Shown here: piece by piece, positions 1 through 6,257 of the stretch
Layout: each line of letters starts with the position of its first letter
Numbering within the stretch: position 1 is the first letter of the stretch
Source of the DNA: Dehalococcoidia bacterium
Lineage (GTDB): Bacteria > Chloroflexota > Dehalococcoidia > UBA3495
DNA: 9,250 bases
Direction: 5' to 3'
Assembly (NCBI GenBank): GCA_002730485.1
Contig: PCAH01000191.1
Span: 1 to 9,250 of the forward strand
The notes under the pieces: model-generated
Told to the model about the DNA's origin: nothing
What the model saw: only the letters and a program-made list of their open reading frames with translations
Databases searched by the model: none
Made by a program: the position numbers and the translations under genes

Positions 1-33
1 CCCGCCGTTATTTTCTCCCAACTTCAATCAGTG

Positions 34-62
34 GTGACACTCAACAAGCTACGGGCTATACT
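34..62 (+). promoter_or_regulatory. Predicted sigma70-type promoter for the crotonase-tlyA-cinA-like run
   Basis: GTGACA at 34-39 matches the -35 consensus at 5 of 6 bases. TATACT at 57-62 matches the -10 consensus at 5 of 6. The spacer is exactly 17 bp. Transcription would start near 69 and leave a leader of about 58 nt before the TTG start at 127. Found by eye only. Confidence 0.5.
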
Positions 63-126
63 GGATTTGCTTGCTCAAATCCTCCGCCTATCGCCTTGCA
101 AACCGGCATAACAGGACACCGCTGCC

Positions 127-915
127 TTGAACGATCACATCATCCTTGATCCATCCAACCCCGTTGCAACGGTCACCTTCAACCGACCCAACCAACGTAA
201 CGCTATTAGTTTTGCGATGTGGGAAACGTTCTCCGGTATCATGAAGAAATTGGACGCGGATCGGTCTGTTAGAGCCGTGGTAATCACCGGGGCCGGTGAC
301 GAGGCTTTTTCTGCCGGAGCTGATATTCAAGACTTTGACGATTATCGCTCGGATTCCACCAAAGGACGAGGTTACAACGATGCCGTAAACGGGGCATTGG
401 AAACTCTGTCTGAGATGTCGACTCCGACTATCTCTATGATCCGTGGTTTTGCCGTTGGTGGTGGTTGCGAACTGGCGGTGGCCACAGACCTACGTATAGC
501 AAGTGACGACAGCCGGATGGGAATCCCAGTGGGCAAGCTGGGCATCAGCATCGGCCACCGAGAGATGCGCGGTCTGGTCAACCTGGTGGGCAAGGGTAAC
601 GCCATGTATATCTTGTTGTCGGCCCGCCTGCTAAACGCAGATGAGTCACTGCGGGTTGGCCTGGTGAACCAGGTGGTGAAGACCTCCGAGCTCCACGATT
701 ACACCTATAAACTGGCCGCGGATATAGCGTTATTGGCGCCCCTTTCCCACGCGGTGAATAAGCTGACCATGCAGCAGGTCCAAAACAAGCCTTCCCTGGA
801 GAACCTCACTAAGGAAGAAGAGAACCTACCCCTGACCCAGTTCGACACCAAAGATTATCTGGAAGGCTACAAAGCATTCCTGGAAAAGCGCCGCCCTGAC
901 TTTGTCGGCGAATAA
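127..915 (+). CDS. Enoyl-CoA hydratase/isomerase (crotonase) family protein
   Basis: A 262-aa crotonase-fold protein of usual family length, probably cytosolic and acting on an acyl-CoA thioester. The N-terminus has the family pattern VATVTFNRPNQRNAIS. The two oxyanion-hole segments are present: SAGAD at residues 62-66 and GGGCEL at 111-116. E115 aligns with the first hydratase glutamate (Glu144 of rat mitochondrial hydratase). The position 20 residues later, where the second glutamate (Glu164) should lie, is V135 in MGIPVGKLGI. Simple water addition is therefore doubtful. An isomerase, thioesterase, decarboxylase or lyase role is as likely, and the substrate cannot be told. The start is TTG, with AGGA at 113-116 ten bases upstream, and gives the usual family N-terminus. 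It is the first gene of a same-strand run, 52 bp before tlyA. Confidence 0.9.
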   Translation: MNDHIILDPSNPVATVTFNRPNQRNAISFAMWETFSGIMKKLDADRSVRAVVITGAGDEAFSAGADIQDFDDYRSDSTKGRGYNDAVNGALETLSEMSTPTISMIRGFAVGGGCELAVATDLRIASDDSRMGIPVGKLGISIGHREMRGLVNLVGKGNAMYILLSARLLNADESLRVGLVNQVVKTSELHDYTYKLAADIALLAPLSHAVNKLTMQQVQNKPSLENLTKEEENLPLTQFDTKDYLEGYKAFLEKRRPDFVGE

Positions 916-967
916 TCTCAGGCATTAATTCCTTCAGACTCGATTCCGACGTTGATCAGAGAACCTT

Positions 968-1705
968 TTGACAGCACGTCCAGCTAAAATCAGAGCCGAC
1001 CGGCTGCTCTTCGAGAGAGGCTTGGCGGAATCCCGGGAACGAGCCCAGGTCCTGATAATGGAAGGTGTGGTCTACACGCCCACGGGCCGTGTCTTGAAGG
1101 CCGGTTCCACCCTTCCTGAAGACGTGGAACTTGAGGTGAAGGGGAAATTTCCCTTTGTCAGCCGCGGCGGACTGAAATTAGCCCATGCTCTGAATGAGTT
1201 TCAAGTTGATGTCGCCGGGTGGACCGTGTTGGATATCGGCGCTTCCACTGGCGGGTTCACTGATTGTGTCCTCCAGCGCGGCGCAAATAAGGTCTACGCT
1301 GTGGACGTGGGGCACGGACAGTTGAATTACGGGCTTCGCCAGGACGATAGGGTCATTGTCATGGAGAAGACCAACGCCCGGCACCCATTTGAACTCTCAG
1401 AGCTGGTTGACTTGATAGTTATGGACGTGTCGTTCATATCGATCAGCATGGTCATCCCTGATGCTATGCGTCACCTAAAGACGGGCCACTACATAGTCTC
1501 TCTGGTGAAGCCCCAGTTTGAGGCACAGAAAAACCAGGTTGGTCGGGGCGGTGTGGTCAGAGATACCAAGGTACACGCCGATGTTTTGGGTAAGACGGTC
1601 AACTGGGCCGTGGGGCAAGGAATCCGAGTTAGAAACATCTGCCGCTCTCCCATCACGGGCGACGCCGGCAACCAAGAATTTTTCATTTTGTTGCAAAAAC
1701 CATGA
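968..1705 (+). CDS. tlyA: TlyA family rRNA 2'-O-methyltransferase (hemolysin A family)
   Basis: A 245-aa protein with an N-terminal S4 RNA-binding domain (about residues 8-60, RADRLLFERGLAESRERAQ) and an FtsJ/RrmJ-type Rossmann methyltransferase domain. The SAM motif is VLDIGASTGGFTD at 87-99. Characterised TlyA proteins methylate the ribose 2'-OH of specific cytidines in 16S and/or 23S rRNA using SAM. K70 (in SRGGLK), D153 (in VMDVSF), K181 (in LVKPQFE) and E237 (in GNQEFF) lie where a K-D-K-E catalytic tetrad is expected, so it should be active. The 'hemolysin' name is historical. The start is TTG; it gives the short leader before the S4 domain that is normal for the family, although the upstream purine tract (AGAGAA) is only a weak ribosome site. 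The stop is TGA. The cinA-like gene starts 32 bp downstream, so co-transcription is likely. Confidence 0.93.
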   Translation: MTARPAKIRADRLLFERGLAESRERAQVLIMEGVVYTPTGRVLKAGSTLPEDVELEVKGKFPFVSRGGLKLAHALNEFQVDVAGWTVLDIGASTGGFTDCVLQRGANKVYAVDVGHGQLNYGLRQDDRVIVMEKTNARHPFELSELVDLIVMDVSFISISMVIPDAMRHLKTGHYIVSLVKPQFEAQKNQVGRGGVVRDTKVHADVLGKTVNWAVGQGIRVRNICRSPITGDAGNQEFFILLQKP

Positions 1706-1737
1706 AACCAGGCAACTAATTTAAGGGGGAATCTCAA

Positions 1738-2208
1738 ATGGAAGTCGAAAAGATTGCAGAAATACTGACTGAACGAGGTAAGACCGTTTCAGTGGCGGAG
1801 GCCGATACCGCCGGTTTGATCGGTTACATGCTGGGAGCCATCCCCGGGAGTTCTAAGTATTTCCCTGGCGGCGTAATTGCCTATACTGGCGGGCTTAAGG
1901 AGAAGGTCCTAGGCGTCGCCGATGATGTATCTCCCACCCACGGAACCGTGAGCAGCCAGATGGCAATCGGGATGGCCCGAGGCGCGTTGGAACTGTGCGG
2001 CACCGACTATGCAGTCTCCACCACCGGAGTCACCGGACCAGCCGCCGGACGAGCGGGCCTGCCCATCGGCACGTTCTGGATCGGCCTCGCCGTTAAAGGC
2101 GGTCAGGACCGGGCGATAGAAGTCTTACTGCCCGGAGATCGCGACGCCTGCAAACAGGGCGCTGCCAAGGCGGCCCTTGACCTTCTGGGTGAAGAACTCA
2201 GTTCCTAA
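1738..2208 (+). CDS. CinA C-terminal-domain (PncC-like) protein lacking the active-site serine
   Basis: A 156-aa stand-alone CinA_C domain. In active PncC enzymes this domain deamidates nicotinamide mononucleotide to nicotinate mononucleotide in NAD recycling. Family landmarks are clear: IPGSSKYFPGGVIAYTGG at 35-52, KEKVLGV at 54-60, STTGVTGP at 94-101 and PIGTFWIGLA at 109-118. The signature usually reading AESCTGG is AEADTAG here (residues 20-26). The conserved Ser is therefore Ala22, the Cys is Asp23 and a Gly is Ala25. Y49 and K54, in the other conserved block, remain. This argues against ordinary PncC amidase activity and for a divergent or non-catalytic role. The ribosome site is strong, AAGGGGGA at 1723-1730, 7 bp before ATG. 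It is last in the run, and its stop overlaps the convergent acylase stop by 4 bp. Confidence 0.85.
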   Translation: MEVEKIAEILTERGKTVSVAEADTAGLIGYMLGAIPGSSKYFPGGVIAYTGGLKEKVLGVADDVSPTHGTVSSQMAIGMARGALELCGTDYAVSTTGVTGPAAGRAGLPIGTFWIGLAVKGGQDRAIEVLLPGDRDACKQGAAKAALDLLGEELSS

Positions 2209-4541
2209 TCGGGAATCAGTGTCTGCTCGGTCTTAGAATTGGTCTTAATGATGTCCCAGTCATAGCCCATGGGAATCATCTTGACCTTCCGCCAGGTCTC
2301 AGACTGGTCGGCGTAGTGCTCGCTGCCTGGGTGGCCGGAACTACCCAGTGGCACCACCCACAGGGAGTCTTCCCAATTGGAAGGGTCGTAGGAATACCGG
2401 GCTACCGATAGGCTCGTTACCGTATTCGGTGTCGCTGGCGAGTAACCACCCTGGAGCGGCGTGTCGCCATCCCCACCAGCGGGGATGGCTGGCGGGTCTA
2501 GCAGCTCTGATAACTCTGGATACGCCGCCGATAGGTTGTGCTTGGGCTTGGCCTGATGCACCTTGCCCCACTGCCACTGGTCAATGTCGTCTCCCAGTCG
2601 CTCGGTCAGCGTCAGCACCGCCTTGGACAACGCCCGGGCCACCGTGGTCGGCCAGGTGTCCCCGTCGGGAAGCAGTGAAGTGTCGTTTTGTTCGATCATG
2701 GCCACCAACCTGGCCTTGAGCCGGTTCGAGAACGACCCAAGCCCCCGGTCTGCAGGATGCCAGGCCTCGTAGGCCAGCTTCTCCGTTAGGTTGGTCTCCA
2801 AGACCTCTTTCAGCAGGGCGTCGCGCATGGCGCTGTAGATGGTCGGCTCCACTTTGTCGGCGTCCATCTGACAATCCCAACCAAGAAGCCGGTCTTTGGC
2901 CGCCTGGCTCACGGCATCCTGTGCTTCCAACTGCTTGATCACACCCTGATAGGCCAACGCGGGGATTGATACCCGCTGTGCGTGCACCTGGGCCATATCC
3001 TCGGCTGTTGGACGGGTCAGCGACTTCAAGCCTGCGGTAACCCGCTTCACCCTGAATTCGGGCGTGAAATCGATGGCGATGTAGTGGGGATAGTCATCGC
3101 CCACCGGACGGTTGTTGGCGGTGGCGATGTAGCCTTCCGGCGGGTTGATGGAGACCGGCAACTCCTCGAAGGGAACATCTCCCTCCCATTCGTGCTCTCC
3201 AGTCCAGCCGGGCACCGGCAGCCAGCCGTTGACCCTAGATCGTATCGGAATCCGACCGCGGCAGAGATAGCCCATGTCACCGTGGATGTCGGCAAACAGC
3301 AGGTTGTTGCACGGGTCCACCCAGCCCTCCATGGTGGCCACAAATTCGCGGCTGTTGTCAGCTCGCAGCATCTTCCAGAGGATATCCGGCCAGGCGGATG
3401 CCTTTTCCGTGGCGGTGTACTTAAAGGCCAGTCCTGACCCTTTGGCCGGATCACCGGCAATGATCGGGCCGTGCGGGGTCACCGTCACAGTGGTGTGGAC
3501 ATCAGCGCCGTCTTTGACCTTGATGGTCTCTTCGAATGTCTCGGCATCTAGCCATTGGTCTTGGTACAGGTACTTGCCTGGCTCATTCTCTTTGAACCGC
3601 TCTATATACAGGTCCTGATAGTCGGCGGCGGTGTGGGTGACGCTCCAGGAAACCCGGCCGTTGTGGCCAAAGTGAGGGAACCCTGGGACGCCGGGGAAAG
3701 ACAGACCCACGACGTCAAACTCGGGGCAGGCCACCTGGTTCTGATAGTAGGCGTTGGGCGTGTCCAACGCCCTATGAGAGTCTCCGGCCAGTATCGGCTT
3801 GCCGGTGGCCGTCTCAGCGCCGCAGAGCACCCAGCTGTTGCTGCCCGAGTCCATCTCATTCAGGTAGTTCAGTCCGGCCGCACCCTCGGCAAGTTCTTTG
3901 AGCCCTTCATCCAACGGGCCTGGTGAGGTGGAGCCAGGGGGCAGGATCATCAGGAATCCTGGCTCAACACCCGGGAAAAGCTTGCCTGCGGTCTCGGCCC
4001 CCATCTCGCGGACCATACGAGCCCGCCAGACCTTGGATTCAAATACCCCCATCGAGATGTGGCGGACCTTATAGGCGATCAGACCGTCCCACGGCTCCCA
4101 CGGCTCTGGTGTCAGGCCGGTGATCCGGTACTCCACGGGCAGGGCGTCGCCGCTGTTGATGAAGGCGTTCACTCCGGCGGTGTAGGCGTCAAACATGGAC
4201 TTGGTGTGGGAGTCCATGACCTGGTAGTCGGCCTTGGCGGCGGCTTTCAAACGGAACCGCCGCATCATGATGTCCTGGGGCACTGCCTGCTGGCCCACGG
4301 CCTCGGCCCAGCGGCCAGAACCACGGAGACGGTCATATTCCATGTGCCACAGGCGGTCCTGGGCCGTCGCGAAACCCTGGGCAAAATAGGCGTCCATCTC
4401 TAAGCCAGCCTTGATCCTGGGAATGCCGTACTTGTCCCGATATATCTTGACCTGTCCGTCCAACCCCTTTAGCGATACATTGCCGCTCAAACTGGGGATG
4501 GCCGATTTCAAATCCTGACTGGTAATCATCTCAGAGATCAT
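2205..4541 (-). CDS. Penicillin acylase family protein (Ntn hydrolase, peptidase S45)
   Basis: A 778-aa precursor of the penicillin/cephalosporin/AHL acylase superfamily, which hydrolyses amide bonds after cutting itself into alpha and beta chains. The N-terminal part has the family start (VKIYRDKYGIPRIKA, then AQGFATAQDRLWHME, residues 31-68). The self-cleavage site is seen as DSGSNSWVL at 231-239. Cleavage before S234 would give an alpha segment of about 233 residues and a beta chain of about 545 with Ser at its N-terminus. N476 in TANNRP and R497 in EFRVKR match the catalytic Asn and Arg of penicillin G acylase. The natural substrate is unknown: beta-lactams, acyl-homoserine lactones, N-acyl amino acids and lipids are all possible. 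No signal peptide is visible in the hydrophilic N-terminus, unlike many periplasmic members. ATG at 4541 has GAGGG about 7 bases upstream. Transcribed alone, divergent from the MBL gene. Confidence 0.93.
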   Translation of the reverse strand: MISEMITSQDLKSAIPSLSGNVSLKGLDGQVKIYRDKYGIPRIKAGLEMDAYFAQGFATAQDRLWHMEYDRLRGSGRWAEAVGQQAVPQDIMMRRFRLKAAAKADYQVMDSHTKSMFDAYTAGVNAFINSGDALPVEYRITGLTPEPWEPWDGLIAYKVRHISMGVFESKVWRARMVREMGAETAGKLFPGVEPGFLMILPPGSTSPGPLDEGLKELAEGAAGLNYLNEMDSGSNSWVLCGAETATGKPILAGDSHRALDTPNAYYQNQVACPEFDVVGLSFPGVPGFPHFGHNGRVSWSVTHTAADYQDLYIERFKENEPGKYLYQDQWLDAETFEETIKVKDGADVHTTVTVTPHGPIIAGDPAKGSGLAFKYTATEKASAWPDILWKMLRADNSREFVATMEGWVDPCNNLLFADIHGDMGYLCRGRIPIRSRVNGWLPVPGWTGEHEWEGDVPFEELPVSINPPEGYIATANNRPVGDDYPHYIAIDFTPEFRVKRVTAGLKSLTRPTAEDMAQVHAQRVSIPALAYQGVIKQLEAQDAVSQAAKDRLLGWDCQMDADKVEPTIYSAMRDALLKEVLETNLTEKLAYEAWHPADRGLGSFSNRLKARLVAMIEQNDTSLLPDGDTWPTTVARALSKAVLTLTERLGDDIDQWQWGKVHQAKPKHNLSAAYPELSELLDPPAIPAGGDGDTPLQGGYSPATPNTVTSLSVARYSYDPSNWEDSLWVVPLGSSGHPGSEHYADQSETWRKVKMIPMGYDWDIIKTNSKTEQTLIPD

Positions 4542-4570
4542 GTCTGCCCTCTATCTTGGTCGGAAAATTT

Positions 4571-4636
4571 CCTGGGAGGCTGGTTAAATCCCCAGGATAT
4601 TAACATAAGCCGGCCTGGGGATTGACGACACCCAGG
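4571..4636. repeat. Inverted repeat and four alternating CCTGGG/CCCAGG half-sites, candidate operator
   Basis: AATCCCCAGG (4587-4596) and CCTGGGGATT (4614-4623) form a perfect 10-bp inverted repeat with a 17-bp centre. The core hexamer recurs in alternating orientation: CCTGGG at 4571-4576, CCCAGG at 4591-4596, CCTGGG at 4614-4619 and CCCAGG at 4631-4636. The cluster lies in the 155-bp gap between the divergent acylase and MBL genes and overlaps their predicted promoter elements. That arrangement suggests binding of a dimeric regulator. The symmetry is directly visible; the operator role is inferred, and no regulator gene is nearby. Confidence 0.5.
4597..4605 (-). promoter_or_regulatory. Candidate extended -10 promoter for the acylase gene
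   Basis: On the minus strand this reads TGTTAATAT, a TGn extension followed by TAATAT (4 of 6 matches to the -10 consensus). No convincing -35 is seen. Transcription would start near 4590, about 48 nt before the acylase ATG. It sits exactly in the central spacer of the 10-bp inverted repeat. Confidence 0.3.
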
Positions 4637-4650
4637 CTCAGGGCTACCAT
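4622..4650 (+). promoter_or_regulatory. Predicted sigma70-type promoter for the MBL hydrolase gene
   Basis: TTGACG at 4622-4627 (5 of 6 to the -35 consensus) and TACCAT at 4645-4650 (4 of 6 to the -10) are separated by 17 bp. Transcription would start near 4657, about 40 nt before the ATG at 4697. The -35 overlaps the right arm of the inverted repeat, and one CCCAGG half-site lies in the spacer. A TTG at 4622 is in frame with the MBL gene, but if this promoter is real it cannot serve as its start. Confidence 0.42.
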
Positions 4651-4696
4651 CCCTGCACCTAAAGTCTCAGCATTTATTACGGGGAAGAACGGGCCG

Positions 4697-5530
4697 ATGC
4701 AGATTAGCAAGAATATCTACGCAACCCACATTAAAGAAGATTCCAGCACCTTTGGGGCCATGCACCCTGGCGGCACCCACATCTATTTCGTTGGAGACCC
4801 CAACGACCACATGGTGATGGTGGACTCGGGTGAGCCCTACCGCGCCTGGACCAAGCAGATTCAGGATTTCTACTCCGAGCTTGGCAAGCCGCGTATCTCC
4901 TCGATAGTGGTCACCCACGGCCACGGCGATCACATCGGAGGCTTGGGCAGGCTCCAAGAGCAGTTTGGCTGTGTGGTCCGTTGCCATCCCAAGCTGGAGC
5001 CACTCCTCACTCATAAGCTGGGCGAGGGCACCGTGGAAAAACTCAAATCCCGGGAGTCGGTTATCGCCGGAGGCGGGGTCAAGCTGAGAGCCCACTTCAC
5101 CCCTGGCCACGAGGCAGACCACATCTCGTATTACATTCCCGGAGACAAGGTCATCTTCAGCGGAGACACCATCCTGGGGAATTCTTCCTCCAGCGTGCGT
5201 AACCTGAAGCAGTACATGGAGTCGCTGGAAACCCTAGCCGGACTGAAGCCAAATCTGATCTGCCCAGGCCACGGCCAGATCATCAAGAACGGCACCGCCC
5301 GGGTTGAGGGCTACATCCGGCACCGAACGGAGCGGGAGAACCAGGTTCTGTCGGCTTTGGAGTTTGGAGTAGATTCCGTGGACGAGATCGTGACTGCGGT
5401 CTACTCGCGCAACCTGCGCCGCAATTTGCGGGGCGCAGCGGGTCGTAACGTGCGCACCCACCTGGATAAATTAACTGAAGAAGGCCGGGTCGAAAGGTCA
5501 GAGGCCACCTTCAAATTGGTCAAAGGTTAA
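4697..5530 (+). CDS. MBL-fold metallo-hydrolase with C-terminal winged helix (LACTB2-like)
   Basis: A 277-aa metallo-beta-lactamase-fold hydrolase, probably cytosolic with two metal ions. Metal ligands are visible: HGHGDH at 74-79, H138 in PGHEADH, D157 in FSGDTILG and H192 in CPGHG. After about residue 205 comes a winged-helix domain (HRTEREN, then EIVTAVY, RNVRTHLDKLTEEGRV) as in LACTB2-type proteins. Relatives include nucleases and thioester hydrolases, so the substrate is open; it is not evidence for beta-lactam resistance. ATG 4697 was chosen over the in-frame TTG at 4622. It has GGGGAAG at 4681-4687 as ribosome site and gives the usual start MQISKNIYATHI. The TTG has no well-spaced site, lies in an inverted repeat and looks like a -35 element. 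A small membrane-protein gene starts 5 bp after its stop. Confidence 0.92.
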   Translation: MQISKNIYATHIKEDSSTFGAMHPGGTHIYFVGDPNDHMVMVDSGEPYRAWTKQIQDFYSELGKPRISSIVVTHGHGDHIGGLGRLQEQFGCVVRCHPKLEPLLTHKLGEGTVEKLKSRESVIAGGGVKLRAHFTPGHEADHISYYIPGDKVIFSGDTILGNSSSSVRNLKQYMESLETLAGLKPNLICPGHGQIIKNGTARVEGYIRHRTERENQVLSALEFGVDSVDEIVTAVYSRNLRRNLRGAAGRNVRTHLDKLTEEGRVERSEATFKLVKG

Positions 5531-5535
5531 ATCGA

Positions 5536-5754
5536 ATGCAGTTTAGGCAGATTAATCTGGGCGGCGCAGGACCCAGTGCTGGAGTCGGTTGCGGCGGGCT
5601 GCTTTTCCTGCTCGGCCTGATACTGGTCTCGCCGGTGGGGCAGTGGCTGATCACAGGTATCGGTTGGCTATTCGTCCTGATCGGTCTCTTCAGCATCGCC
5701 ACCGGAATCTACTTTTGGATCAAGGGCAATAGTGACAGCGACGGCCCCGTCTAA
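5536..5754 (+). CDS. Small two-helix membrane protein, function unknown
   Basis: A 72-aa protein with two hydrophobic segments, about residues 17-38 (start GVGCGGLLFLLGLILVSPVG) and 40-62 (TGIGWLFVLIGLFSIATGIY). They are joined by a very short turn and followed by a polar tail (KGNSDSDGPV). It probably spans the cytoplasmic membrane as a hairpin. ATG lies 5 bp after the MBL stop, with AAAGG at 5522-5526 as ribosome site, so it is translated from the same message. It ends 19 bp before a strong terminator. I do not recognise a named family. The tight link to the MBL gene may be functional, or this may simply be a short tail gene. Confidence 0.75.
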   Translation: MQFRQINLGGAGPSAGVGCGGLLFLLGLILVSPVGQWLITGIGWLFVLIGLFSIATGIYFWIKGNSDSDGPV

Positions 5755-5773
5755 AAGTCTCAATAGGCAAAAC

Positions 5774-5806
5774 AAAAAGGCCGACGCATCATGCGTCGGC
5801 CTTTTT
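5774..5806. terminator. Bidirectional intrinsic terminator
   Basis: A perfect inverted repeat with 16-bp arms, 5774-5789 and 5791-5806, around a single base. The GC-rich stem is GGCCGACGCAT, flanked by five A on the left and five T on the right, so each strand ends its hairpin in a U run. It lies between convergent genes, 19 bp after the membrane-protein stop and 20 bp after the VOC-gene stop on the other strand, and should stop both transcripts. Confidence 0.93.
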
Positions 5807-5826
5807 AATTCTTGTGTGGAGCGGGG

Positions 5827-6210
5827 TTAGTCGCTGCGTTCCAGCAGTTCGATACGGACATCCCCTGGGGCACGCACGAAGGCGATGCGTAGTCCGGGAC
5901 GGAGGTCCTTGGGTTCCATTGAGAACTCGGCGCCTTTGGCCTTCAGGTCTGCGGCGGCAGCGTCAAGGTTCTCCACCCTCAGTCCAAAGTGGTCCAGGCC
6001 CACATACGGGTCATGGGGGCCGTCGGGTGTGGTGTCTTCCGCTTGGGCGATGAATACCACCAGGCCGTTGATGTCGATATCGACCCTGGCTTGGCCGTCG
6101 GATTGGATGCTCTCTTTGATATCAGCGCCAAACATCTGGTTGAAGTACTTGGCCGTCTCCAACGGTTGGCGGCTGCGCAGGTGTATGTGGTCGTAGCTGT
6201 AGGTAACCAT
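5827..6210 (-). CDS. Glyoxalase/VOC (vicinal oxygen chelate) family protein
   Basis: A 127-aa single VOC domain with the two beta-alpha-beta-beta-beta halves typical of the fold. The first half starts YDHIHLRS at 6-13 and the second GLDHFGLRVENLDAAAADLK at 71-90. Candidate metal ligands are H8 (or H10), H74 and E121 in VRIELLE. Family members include glyoxalase I-like lyases, ring-cleavage dioxygenases, epimerases and drug- or antibiotic-modifying proteins; the sequence alone does not choose. ATG 6210 has AGGAAG nine bases upstream. It lies 47 bp downstream of the selenoprotein gene on the same strand and ends at the shared terminator, so it is probably the second gene of that two-gene message. 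Confidence 0.88.
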   Translation of the reverse strand: MVTYSYDHIHLRSRQPLETAKYFNQMFGADIKESIQSDGQARVDIDINGLVVFIAQAEDTTPDGPHDPYVGLDHFGLRVENLDAAAADLKAKGAEFSMEPKDLRPGLRIAFVRAPGDVRIELLERSD

Positions 6211-6257
6211 TGCTGTTCACTTCCTAATCTGACTGATGGTTTGTGCGGATGGCACAG

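Noticed and set aside
1..111. Open frame ending in TAA at 109-111 (about 36 codons), possibly the 3' end of an upstream gene
   Set aside because: No recognisable protein features, and it overlaps a good predicted promoter at 34-62. Too short to support.
2348..4403. Several plus-strand open frames of 66-151 codons inside the acylase gene
   Set aside because: They lie opposite a long, well-recognised coding sequence, are rich in Arg, Pro and Gly, and show no motifs. They are shadows of the acylase codons.
4697..5530. Beta-lactam resistance system formed by the MBL protein and penicillin acylase
   Set aside because: The MBL protein has the winged-helix layout of LACTB2-like hydrolases rather than of secreted class B beta-lactamases, and neither protein shows a signal peptide. 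The names alone do not support a resistance role.
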